From a virus, in the IMG/VR virus record IMGVR_UViG_3300034063_001054, positions 1 through 64,000 of that record: a DNA stretch of 64,000 nt. One strand, written 5' to 3'. The translations under genes were made by a program, and so were the position numbers. Positions 1-6,524 of this stretch are shown in pieces. The first letter of the stretch is position 1, and each line of letters begins with the position of its first letter. The notes under the pieces are model-generated. The model ran no database searches. It saw nothing but the letters and a program-made list of their open reading frames with translations, and was not told the origin of the DNA.

Positions 1-473
1 GACTGAATTGGTTTATTGTACCAAAGGTTTTTCCCTAATTGACTCTTTTTTTTTCGTTTAAGATGATAATTTTTGATATGACCATTATAAAGACAATTTT
101 GTTTGAAGTTATAGGTTAAAAAATGACAGATAGTATCTTTCTTGAAATATTTTTTTCCAGCTTGTCTACCTTTGTAATATAAAAAGAATTTTATTGAAAC
201 TTTATCTTCATTTTTTTCAACATAGAGTGATAACCTCTTGAACATCAAATGAGCAAACAAGTTGTTATAATTCTCAACATATGGTTCTTCACCTAATAAA
301 GTTTTGTCGTAATCAAACTCTTTTCTTATTAATGAGAATTTGTTGAAGCTTGCTATTATGGGTGGTGTGTCTGAGTCATGTTCACCTAATAATATATCTT
401 CATCTACTTCACAATAATCTTTGTAAAGCATAGTATGATAACTTGATAAACTAAAATCGTATAACTTTTCCAT
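1..473 (-). CDS. Hypothetical protein, 3' end outside the window
   Basis: An open frame starts with ATG at 473 and stays open to the left edge, giving at least 157 residues, so the C-terminus is missing. The product begins MEKLYDFSLSSYHTMLYKDY and has a basic stretch (HLKRKKKSQLGKN) near the cut edge. I recognise no family. It lies downstream of the DUF932 gene but is separated from it by a terminator-like hairpin at 495-515. The leader is A-rich with no Shine-Dalgarno site, as for most genes here. It is accepted as real because it is long, lies on the locally dominant strand and fills the space to the edge. Confidence 0.65.
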   Translation of the reverse strand, partial: MEKLYDFSLSSYHTMLYKDYCEVDEDILLGEHDSDTPPIIASFNKFSLIRKEFDYDKTLLGEEPYVENYNNLFAHLMFKRLSLYVEKNEDKVSIKFFLYYKGRQAGKKYFKKDTICHFLTYNFKQNCLYNGHIKNYHLKRKKKSQLGKNLWYNKPIQ

Positions 474-494
474 AGTAAAATTATAAAAAAAAGA

Positions 495-515
495 GGAGAG
501 ATAATCAATCTCTCC
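495..515 (-). terminator. Intrinsic terminator after the DUF932 gene
   Basis: An 8-bp perfect stem (GGAGAGAT at 495-502 with ATCTCTCC at 508-515) and a 5-nt loop. On the minus strand it is followed at once by a run of eight T. It lies 18 bases past the stop of the DUF932 gene. Confidence 0.75.
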
Positions 516-532
516 CCATCATTTTTCAATCA

Positions 533-1282
533 CTACACTAATGTTTCTGCCAATGTCCAAAGTTTTGTATTCATTTGGTTGGAGGCCATAATATTTTTCA
601 AACCTTTCAAAGATGTCTTTCTACCTGAGTTTGATTTGTAATCCACACCACCTCTGATGAACTTCTCTTGGATTACATTGAAGGTTGTCCAAAGGTCATC
701 TTTACTATCTTCAATTCTTTGTGGTGTAATAAGTTGTTCAAGGTTTAATGTTGATGGGACTGAACCCATTCCCCACTTGATGATTGATGCGTTTTTAGCA
801 AACTCAATCTTTTCACCTTCAGTCAACATTCTATCCATCATCTTATCAACTGAGTTTTGGATTAGAGGAAGTTTCTTTGCAAAGCTCTCAGTCAATCTTT
901 TTACTTCGTCAGAGTCAAAACCCATATGTCTTACAGTGAATTGTTCAGCGGTTGAAGTTGGAACTGTAAGTCCGTTACTACAACATAATCTAAATAAACC
1001 AGCGCCAACTGTAAGAGCTGTAGTTCCGTTGTGAGAGTTTCTAACGATGGCCTCAACTAATGTGTCACCAACAGCAGGTAATTCACCATTACGGAATCTT
1101 AGTTCGTGTACACCATATGCACCTTTACCATTTTGTTTTACAGATGCAAGTTGCCATCCTTCGTTGGTGAAGTTTTCCATCAATTCGATTGTTGGAACGA
1201 ATGAATACTTGTTTGACATTTTGGGGTCAGCAGAAGTAGAGAAGATTGCAGGAGCGATTGTTTTGATGTCTTGGATTGTCAT
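533..1282 (-). CDS. DUF932 (phage/plasmid-like) protein
   Basis: The 249-residue product carries the hallmark core of the DUF932 family near residues 80-105 (HNGTTALTVGAGLFRLCCSN), including the conserved cysteines before an NGL turn. The family occurs in phages and plasmids, often near recombination or single-strand annealing genes; its molecular role is not settled, so none is assigned. The gene forms a single-gene unit: a Bacteroidota-type promoter candidate lies at 1318-1349 and a strong hairpin at 495-515 follows the stop. That arrangement, unlike the overlapping operons around it, suggests separate and perhaps early expression. Length is typical of short phage members. Confidence 0.8.
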   Translation of the reverse strand: MTIQDIKTIAPAIFSTSADPKMSNKYSFVPTIELMENFTNEGWQLASVKQNGKGAYGVHELRFRNGELPAVGDTLVEAIVRNSHNGTTALTVGAGLFRLCCSNGLTVPTSTAEQFTVRHMGFDSDEVKRLTESFAKKLPLIQNSVDKMMDRMLTEGEKIEFAKNASIIKWGMGSVPSTLNLEQLITPQRIEDSKDDLWTTFNVIQEKFIRGGVDYKSNSGRKTSLKGLKNIMASNQMNTKLWTLAETLV

Positions 1283-1317
1283 ATCTTTAAGTTTTTAGTG
1301 GTGAGTAATTGATAAGT

Positions 1318-1349
1318 CAAAGATACAACGAGGTTTTCTAATTTCCAAA
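1318..1349 (-). promoter_or_regulatory. Bacteroidota-type promoter (TTTG-N20-TATCTTTG)
   Basis: On the minus strand TTTG (1349-1346) is followed after exactly 20 bases by TATCTTTG (1325-1318). This fits the known Bacteroidota primary-sigma consensus of TTTG, 19-21 bases, then TAnnTTTG. A start just downstream would give a leader of about 25-30 nt to the ATG at 1282. Confidence 0.6.
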
Positions 1350-1350
1350 C

Positions 1351-1635
1351 TTAATTCAAAGAAATTAATCCATATTTTGTTTTTTGAAAGACACCATTGG
1401 TTAATAACACCTTCATATCAGGTTTTCCCTTCTTAATGTCCACAACGATTTCAATCAATTGTTTTTGAGTCAAAACAATGTCCTCACCATTGTCAAGGTT
1501 CTTATAACATTGTTCCTCTACCTTTTTATAAAAAACTTCTTTGAGTTCGTCACCAATCAAATCAATCAATTCGTTGGGGTTGCTCTCAAAGAAGTTTATA
1601 AAGTTCTTAATGTATATTTCAACATCAATATTCAT
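1351..1635 (-). CDS. Hypothetical protein, 94 aa
   Basis: A small, mildly acidic protein starting MNIDVEIYIKNFINFFESNP. There is no signal peptide or membrane segment, and I recognise no family. The C-terminal half (residues 55-90) reads as a predicted helix followed by short strands. It begins 14 bases after the stop of the leucine-rich-repeat gene and is probably cotranscribed with it. Its stop lies right at the -33 element of the DUF932 promoter, so that promoter starts a new unit just behind it. Confidence 0.65.
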   Translation of the reverse strand: MNIDVEIYIKNFINFFESNPNELIDLIGDELKEVFYKKVEEQCYKNLDNGEDIVLTQKQLIEIVVDIKKGKPDMKVLLTNGVFQKTKYGLISLN

Positions 1636-1648
1636 AGATATAATTTTT

Positions 1649-3022
1649 TTACATTACATAATAGAAACCATCACCTTGGTCCATCATTTTCTCTTTCAAT
1701 GTTTCAGGTATTTTGATACTTGGATTCGAACCTTTTAAGTTAACAAAAGATAAGTTTTCCAAACCTGTAATGGACTCAGGTAAAGATACTAATTGTTTGT
1801 TATCAGGTAAAGAAAGAAAACTTAATTGTTGTAAGTTTCCAATACTATTAGGTAATGATTTACATATGTTTTGTAAAACCAAAGCATCCAAACTTTTGAA
1901 TCTACCCAAAGATTCAGGCACATCCAAACCTATTGGTGTTTGAGATGTATTGTTAATCATCAAATGTTCAATATCATCTGGTAAATTGTCGAATAATTCT
2001 TCGAAACCATATAATGCAACATATTTTCCTGCTGAACTATTTGGATAAGAAATTTCAACTTTCTTTCCACCCTTTGTGGTCAAACCTTTTGCAAACTCCC
2101 CTTTGAAGAAATCTTTCAACTCAGGTGCCTTCTCATTCAAAAACTTTACTAAATCAATCTGTCTATCGTGTCTGTCCATAAATTGACTTGAAGGGAAATG
2201 GAACTGATATCTTTCTTCAGGTAATCCTGTTCTTTTACCAACTTGACCATTGTCATTCTGTGGGAATACAACATAAAGAGGTCCATTCTTAATATAATTT
2301 TCGAACCAAGTCAAACCAGGTGCTGATGTACACCAGTCAGATTCACCCTCTCTATAATCCTTATAACCACCATAATAGATTGCTGCGTCTTTACTAGTTG
2401 GGTTGTTACCCTCAACTTTAATCAATACCCAATCACTTCCTTCAAAAATGATTTGACCACCAGCATGTTTCAATCCTTCTCTAGTCTTCTTAGCTTGTTT
2501 TTTCTCAATCTCTTTTTGTTTCTTCTCAGGTAACTTGAAGTTAGCAAATATATCTTTCAATTGAGCTGGTGTCAATTTATTGATGTCCCTTTGGTTTTCA
2601 GGTAGATATTGTTTTACCTTTTCGAAAAATTGAAGTTGTTCAGTCATTTTGAACAAATCTTCCAAATATAATTCTCTATAACTTTTGATAGCGTTTTTAA
2701 ACTCTTTAGATTGGGGGTCTAACGCTTTCATTTCTTCAGTCATAGCAGGTACTGCAAAGTTTTTCAACATCCATTGTGTAAACTTACCCACTTTAACTTT
2801 ATCCATATCATCAATCGATGCCCCATCTATATCAAAGTTTTCAGGTGCTTTGGTGTCAGGGTCAGCAAATATGATTCTTTTTAATATGTCAAAGGTCATC
2901 AAACCTTTAGCTTTTGGATTTTTTTCTAATGCTTTTTGTGATGGGGTAACCATCTTATCATAAAGAACTTTGAATCTTGAGTTTTCAACAATTAATTTCT
3001 TAAGTACGGAAGTAAATCTCAT
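1649..3022 (-). CDS. Leucine-rich-repeat protein, candidate internal head protein
   Basis: From the ATG at 3022 the product has 457 residues. Three regions are visible: a charged helical N-terminus (MRFTSVLKKLIVENSRF), a central domain with a Trp-Cys motif (DWCTSAPGLTWFENY) and a Phe/His-rich stretch (YQFHFPSSQFMDRHDRQ), and about four leucine-rich repeats near the C-terminus with the LPxSIGNLxxLxxLxL pattern. LRRs usually bind proteins; the partner is unknown. The frame is also open up to a TTG at 3076, but that would begin inside a hairpin, and the ATG has an A-rich leader with a TATTTAT element 17 nt upstream. The IVE at residues 11-13 resembles the (I/L)xE cut site of T4 prohead protease, so packaging inside the head is possible (inference). 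Confidence 0.75.
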   Translation of the reverse strand: MRFTSVLKKLIVENSRFKVLYDKMVTPSQKALEKNPKAKGLMTFDILKRIIFADPDTKAPENFDIDGASIDDMDKVKVGKFTQWMLKNFAVPAMTEEMKALDPQSKEFKNAIKSYRELYLEDLFKMTEQLQFFEKVKQYLPENQRDINKLTPAQLKDIFANFKLPEKKQKEIEKKQAKKTREGLKHAGGQIIFEGSDWVLIKVEGNNPTSKDAAIYYGGYKDYREGESDWCTSAPGLTWFENYIKNGPLYVVFPQNDNGQVGKRTGLPEERYQFHFPSSQFMDRHDRQIDLVKFLNEKAPELKDFFKGEFAKGLTTKGGKKVEISYPNSSAGKYVALYGFEELFDNLPDDIEHLMINNTSQTPIGLDVPESLGRFKSLDALVLQNICKSLPNSIGNLQQLSFLSLPDNKQLVSLPESITGLENLSFVNLKGSNPSIKIPETLKEKMMDQGDGFYYVM

Positions 3023-3039
3023 TTTTTTGGTTTTTCTTA

Positions 3040-3046
3040 ATAAATA
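3040..3046 (-). promoter_or_regulatory. TATTTAT element before the LRR gene
   Basis: TATTTAT on the minus strand, 17 nt before the ATG at 3022. One of the recurrent upstream elements described in the findings. Confidence 0.45.
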
Positions 3047-3069
3047 TCTTTGATGTGATAAAAATAGTA

Positions 3070-3099
3070 GTCCCAATAACTATTATTGATTATTGGGAC
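3070..3099. terminator. Strong hairpin, probable terminator
   Basis: A 10-bp perfect stem (GTCCCAATAA / TTATTGGGAC) with a 10-nt loop, between the divergent LRR gene and the small plus-strand gene. On the minus strand the TTTTTA run comes about ten bases after the stem. It may end transcripts coming from dnaJ. The alternative TTG start of the LRR frame lies inside its 3' arm. Confidence 0.55.
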
Positions 3100-3127
3100 A
3101 AATATAATACTTTTCAATTAAAAAACT

Positions 3128-3271
3128 ATGGAAAAGGAAAAAGGTTGTAGTAAATGTAAAAAGGGTTTCTCTAACAGACAATGGTATTTAGTTGGTTTAT
3201 CCCTATATATTTTAGTTGCAAGTATATATGGTACAATTAAGATTGTTGAAAATATATTGTCTATCTTTTAA
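3128..3271 (+). CDS. Small single-span membrane protein, 47 aa
   Basis: ATG at 3128 opens a 47-codon frame ending TAA at 3271. The product has a basic N-terminus with a CxxC pair (GCSKCKKG) followed by one hydrophobic segment of about 20 residues (YLVGLSLYILVASIYG), a typical small inner-membrane protein. It runs against the surrounding genes, and its last 11 bases overlap the end of dnaJ. Support is the clean start with an A-rich leader, the sensible membrane topology and the lack of any other use for the 180-base gap. No function is inferred. Confidence 0.5.
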   Translation: MEKEKGCSKCKKGFSNRQWYLVGLSLYILVASIYGTIKIVENILSIF

Positions 3272-4163
3272 ATTTAACGTGTAAATTAATGATTAAATCT
3301 CCAATTTGGTTTGTTTGAAACCCTTTGGCTTTTACTCGTAACGATTTTGAGGTATCAAATTCTTGTGGTAACTTCACAGATATTCTTCCTTGTGGATGAG
3401 GGATTTCTATTGTATCCTTTTTCAGGTCATTTAGATTCAAAAAAGAATTATAAATCAAATCATTTTCGGCTTTATTAAAATTAGATTCTGGTTTGATTAT
3501 GGCTCTTAACATTAAATTACCATAAACGCCATTGATGAAATCACCTTTACCTTGCATTCTAAAGTATTGACCATCTGATACACCATGTGGTAGTTTTATT
3601 TTAATAGTTTCCGTTCTTTGTTGAATTCCTTTTCCTTGACAACTACCACAAACATTTCTGAGAGTGAATCCATGACCACCACAAGTATGACAACCTTGTC
3701 TAAAAACTTGTGTAAAGAAACCAGAACCCATCGTTTTGGTAATAAATCCACCTCCACCACAAGTATTACAAGTTTGTCTGTCCCCACCATTACCATTACA
3801 TGGTTCACAGGCAAAGTTCCTTTGATAGGTTATATTTTTTTCTACAGAAAGAAAACTTTCTAATGTACCAATTTCAACATCAACCATCTTGTCAGGGACT
3901 GTTGTTTTTCTTTGAGTATGAAAATTACCAAAAAATTCATCAAATATACTACTACCCCTATGTGGATTTTTTCTATTATAATCGTATTCCTTTCTTTTAT
4001 TTTCATCACCAAGTGTTTCATAAGCTTCAGATATTTTTTTGAACTTATCTTCCGACCCACCTTTATCAGGATGATGTTCCATAGCCATTTTTCTGTAGTT
4101 TTTCTTTATATCATCTTGTGTCGCATTTTCATTTACTTCTAAAATATCATACAGATTTTCCAT
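3261..4163 (-). CDS. dnaJ: DnaJ (Hsp40) co-chaperone
   Basis: About 300 residues from the ATG at 4163 (a TTG one codon earlier is ignored). The N-terminal J domain (about 1-66) carries the HPD motif at residues 31-33, which stimulates DnaK ATPase. There follow a short Phe-rich linker (FDEFFGNF), a zinc-binding domain with four CxxCxGxG repeats (CEPCNGNG, CNTCGGGG, CHTCGGHG, CGSCQGKG, about 119-185) and a C-terminal substrate-binding region. This is a complete type I DnaJ, shorter than the usual 370-380 residues because the G/F linker is reduced. No DnaK or GrpE lies in the window, so it would work with host DnaK, perhaps in folding or assembly of the very large structural proteins. Confidence 0.93.
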   Translation of the reverse strand: MENLYDILEVNENATQDDIKKNYRKMAMEHHPDKGGSEDKFKKISEAYETLGDENKRKEYDYNRKNPHRGSSIFDEFFGNFHTQRKTTVPDKMVDVEIGTLESFLSVEKNITYQRNFACEPCNGNGGDRQTCNTCGGGGFITKTMGSGFFTQVFRQGCHTCGGHGFTLRNVCGSCQGKGIQQRTETIKIKLPHGVSDGQYFRMQGKGDFINGVYGNLMLRAIIKPESNFNKAENDLIYNSFLNLNDLKKDTIEIPHPQGRISVKLPQEFDTSKSLRVKAKGFQTNQIGDLIINLHVKFKR

Positions 4164-4193
4164 CAACTATCTATTTTTTTAAAAATTTTATTT

Positions 4194-4832
4194 ATGAATT
4201 ATTTTATTGTTTTGTTTAAAAATAAACAAAAAAGAAAAATTATCAACAAATTCAAAACTTTTCAAAGAGCAAAAAAATACTACGAGAGTTTATTAGAATC
4301 AAGTGAAAATGTTTTTTTTGAGAAGAAAACCGAAAATGGAGAAAAATGTGATTATGAATTAGCTTTGATGGAAAACTCAAAGAATAACATTAATTTATAT
4401 ATTAAGGATAATTTGGGGAGAACTATTAAAGTAGAAACTGATGATGAAAATTTATCAATAAAAAACATTTCTAACTATAGGGTTGAAGAGGGGTTTGTTG
4501 ACTACTCCAATAAGAAAAGAATTTATTTTAGTGATTTTGAGAAAAAATATTTGAGGGGGGATGGTTTAAAACTAATTTCAAAACTAAACAACAAAATGAT
4601 ATTTCAAAGAGATGATGAAATAAATTTGTTCACATTTAAGTGTGAAGACGATTGTGAGATTTTTTTAGAAAGTTTAGTTAATAAATTTCAAAAAGAAAAA
4701 AGAATGGATTGTTTAATAGTTAAAGATTCATCCAAACCACAAAAGAAATACCTATATAATTTATTAGTTGAAAAAGGATTTCCTATTGACTATCTTCAGC
4801 GTTATTCAACAACACATCTTTCAAAAAAATAA
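4194..4832 (+). CDS. Hypothetical protein, 212 aa
   Basis: A lysine-rich soluble protein on the plus strand, divergent from dnaJ and isolated among minus-strand genes. The start (MNYFIVLFKNKQKRKIINKF) is followed by a helical segment (FQRAKKYYESLLESSE), then alternating strands with many Lys, Asn and Glu. No motif was recognised. Its last 50 bases overlap the convergent gene at 4783-5031. Composition matches its neighbours, with no sign of recent transfer. Confidence 0.75.
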   Translation: MNYFIVLFKNKQKRKIINKFKTFQRAKKYYESLLESSENVFFEKKTENGEKCDYELALMENSKNNINLYIKDNLGRTIKVETDDENLSIKNISNYRVEEGFVDYSNKKRIYFSDFEKKYLRGDGLKLISKLNNKMIFQRDDEINLFTFKCEDDCEIFLESLVNKFQKEKRMDCLIVKDSSKPQKKYLYNLLVEKGFPIDYLQRYSTTHLSKK

Positions 4833-5031
4833 ATTCAATCCCTGATATATCAATTTTGAATTGTTCGGAACTTGACATATCATAAACTTGATTCTTAACG
4901 AAATCAAAATCAGTTTGATTCATTGAAAATACAACTACTGATTTACTTTGTGGGAATATCTCTGAAAGTCCTTCAGATATCAAAGCCAATTTTTCAATTA
5001 AGGCATTAACACCTTCTTTATTCTCTGCCAT
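4783..5031 (-). CDS. Hypothetical protein, 82 aa
   Basis: A small mixed alpha/beta protein starting MAENKEGVNALIEKLALISE. It is the last gene of a five-gene set of short, overlapping frames (4783-5946). Its start overlaps the previous gene by 34 bases, and its 3' end overlaps a convergent gene by 50 bases. No family recognised. Confidence 0.6.
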   Translation of the reverse strand: MAENKEGVNALIEKLALISEGLSEIFPQSKSVVVFSMNQTDFDFVKNQVYDMSSSEQFKIDISGIEFIFLKDVLLNNAEDSQ

Positions 5032-5189
5032 AATGTTAGTTTTTTTGGTTTTGGAGGTAGAACTTCCTCTTTTTTTATTTTTTTAATTTGACTGATTAAT
5101 TGATTCTTTTCAATATTTAACATCAATTCATCTTTTTGTTTTTCTCTTTCTAACCAATCAAGTTGTTGTTGTAGTGATTTGTTCTTCAT
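4998..5189 (-). CDS. Hypothetical coiled-coil protein, 63 aa
   Basis: A highly charged peptide. Residues 5-40 form a heptad-like helix (LQQQLDWLEREKQKDELMLN) and the tail is basic and Pro-rich (PPKPKKLTLWQRIKKVLMP). It overlaps both neighbours in the small-gene cluster, which points to coupled translation. The tail could touch nucleic acid or membrane, but nothing proves this. Confidence 0.55.
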   Translation of the reverse strand: MKNKSLQQQLDWLEREKQKDELMLNIEKNQLISQIKKIKKEEVLPPKPKKLTLWQRIKKVLMP

Positions 5190-5586
5190 CGTCTTCTAAC
5201 TCTATTTTTTTTGTTGTTGGTTCACTAATGTCAAAATATAATCCCTTTAATTTATCTAAGTTCTGTTTTTCAAATAATTTTTTTAGTTCCTCCACTTTTG
5301 TTTCAAATAACCTGTCTTTTTCCTCACGTTCAAGATTGTATTTTATAATATTTTTAATGTTCAAGTGTACTTTCTGAACACTATCCTCATCAATCTCAGT
5401 GACATAGGAAAACAATCTTTCATTAGCAATGGGTGATTGTTGTTCCATTATTTTATCCTCTTCAACAAACTTTTTGGGTAGTTTCCATGTTGTGGGAAAA
5501 CTAACATCAAACGATAAATAATTCTTTAATTTTCTTACTGATTGGAGGTATGGTAATAAGGCTGAAAATTCTTGGTATAAACTCAT
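5158..5586 (-). CDS. Hypothetical acidic protein, 142 aa
   Basis: A soluble protein starting MSLYQEFSALLPYLQSVRKL, with a charged helical C-terminal half (about 85-120) and an acidic, threonine-ending tail (EDDEEQITTTTT). Its start overlaps the preceding membrane-protein gene by 4 bases, and its end overlaps the next gene. No family recognised; the overlaps and strand support a real gene. Confidence 0.65.
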   Translation of the reverse strand: MSLYQEFSALLPYLQSVRKLKNYLSFDVSFPTTWKLPKKFVEEDKIMEQQSPIANERLFSYVTEIDEDSVQKVHLNIKNIIKYNLEREEKDRLFETKVEELKKLFEKQNLDKLKGLYFDISEPTTKKIELEDDEEQITTTTT

Positions 5587-5771
5587 AATTTTATGAAATA
5601 GGTTATTGTGTAAGCTAATGAGATTCCAAAGAATATAAGTTCCCTATTATTCATAATCAACCTAGTTGGAGGATTGGATAATAGGGCACTTATAAATCTA
5701 TAGATTACTCTAAGAACGAGTAGAATAGAAAATACATTAAAAAAAAGAAATAAAGTATCTATATTAAACAT
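5583..5771 (-). CDS. Small membrane protein with two TM segments, 62 aa
   Basis: Two hydrophobic stretches (about residues 5-25 and 46-61) flank a short polar loop with PPTR and NNRE. This size and topology would suit a small phage membrane protein such as a holin-like or superinfection factor, but there is no specific match and it is far from the amidase gene, so no role is assigned. It overlaps the Hc1-like gene upstream by 8 bases and the next gene by 4. Confidence 0.6.
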   Translation of the reverse strand: MFNIDTLFLFFNVFSILLVLRVIYRFISALLSNPPTRLIMNNRELIFFGISLAYTITYFIKL

Positions 5772-5946
5772 TCTCTTCTTTTTTTCTCTCTTCTAAAATT
5801 TCAGTTCTTAATTGTTGTAGTAAATTTTTAAGGTCTTGTGCCAATTTTCTTGCTCTTGTACCAGCACTGTTATTACCTTTAAAAAATTTACCAGTATCAA
5901 CTGAAAGTTCTTCTGTCAATGTTTTGATTTTTTCGATTGTCTCCAT
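5764..5946 (-). CDS. Histone H1-like Hc1-family protein
   Basis: The 60-residue product follows the short Hc1 family pattern closely: an N-terminal helix (METIEKIKTLTEELSVD), a KFFKGN segment, the conserved AGTRARK core at about residues 28-34, then a helix (LAQDLKNLLQQLRTEILEER). Such short Hc1-like proteins are abundant in Bacteroidota and are thought to bind nucleic acid or organise the chromosome. In a phage it could compact or shelter phage DNA or act on host chromatin (inference). It is first in a set of overlapping small genes, and its presence is one of the clearest host markers in the window. Confidence 0.8.
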   Translation of the reverse strand: METIEKIKTLTEELSVDTGKFFKGNNSAGTRARKLAQDLKNLLQQLRTEILEERKKEENV

Positions 5947-6009
5947 TTTGATTTATTTTATTAATTAATAATTACGATTTTTTGTGATGATGTAAATAAA
6001 AAACTAGTT

Positions 6010-6477
6010 TTAAACATTTAAACTTTTATCTAAAAGTTTATAAAGAATTCCAATCATATCCAAATCTGATTTTGTGAATGGTTTTTTTATATCAAATAAA
6101 TCACTGAAAAAATCTTTAACCGAGTTCTTAATCTTTTCCTCTTTTTGGTAGTAGAAAATGTCTTTGAAGAAAGTATCAAAATAATCGTAGTGTTCGCCTT
6201 TTGAGTTAAACAATAAACCTTCTTTTTTGAAATTCTCGATTGTTTTATTCCAACACCACTCAAAATGCTTATGGTTATCATCTTCACTCAAGGTTATTTT
6301 AGTTTCATAAGAATTTGTTGTTTCACCTAAATACGTCATTCTCATCAAGTCATATAGTGACTGACTGAAATCAGAAAATAACTCCATTTTTTCAGGTATT
6401 ATATTGTTGATTTTTAACCAAATATCAACTTCGTCTGATGGTACTACTTTCGTCACATAGTTATAAAAATTCTCCAT
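6010..6477 (-). CDS. Hypothetical protein, 155 aa
   Basis: A soluble, mostly helical, acidic protein starting MENFYNYVTKVVPSDEVDIW. No known motif. Its start codon lies inside the 3' arm of an 11-bp hairpin (6470-6499) that also looks like a terminator for the gene upstream, so translation from read-through RNA may be blocked. No other ATG nearby gives a better start. Confidence 0.7.
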   Translation of the reverse strand: MENFYNYVTKVVPSDEVDIWLKINNIIPEKMELFSDFSQSLYDLMRMTYLGETTNSYETKITLSEDDNHKHFEWCWNKTIENFKKEGLLFNSKGEHYDYFDTFFKDIFYYQKEEKIKNSVKDFFSDLFDIKKPFTKSDLDMIGILYKLLDKSLNV

Positions 6478-6499
6478 AAGAAACTTATCTTATGGAGAA
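6470..6499 (-). promoter_or_regulatory. Terminator-like hairpin holding a start codon
   Basis: An 11-bp perfect stem (TTCTCCATAAG at 6470-6480 with CTTATGGAGAA at 6489-6499) and an 8-nt loop. On the minus strand the ATG at 6477 is inside the 3' arm, and a TTTTT run follows in the first codons. It lies 26 bases after the stop of the 532-residue gene. Confidence 0.7.
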
Positions 6500-6524
6500 T
6501 ATAATAACTGATAATAAAATGTAA

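Noticed and set aside
3045-3052. TATCTTTG on the plus strand toward the 47-residue gene
   Set aside because: The nearest TTTG is only 15 bases upstream and the RNA would have to cross the 3070-3099 hairpin, so it is not called a promoter.
3023-3076. TTG start giving a longer LRR protein
   Set aside because: It starts inside a strong hairpin and adds a basic stretch; the ATG at 3022 has an A-rich leader and a TATTTAT element at the usual distance.
4189-4195. TATTTAT overlapping the start of the 212-residue gene
   Set aside because: It runs into the ATG itself and is probably chance in an A-T-rich stretch.
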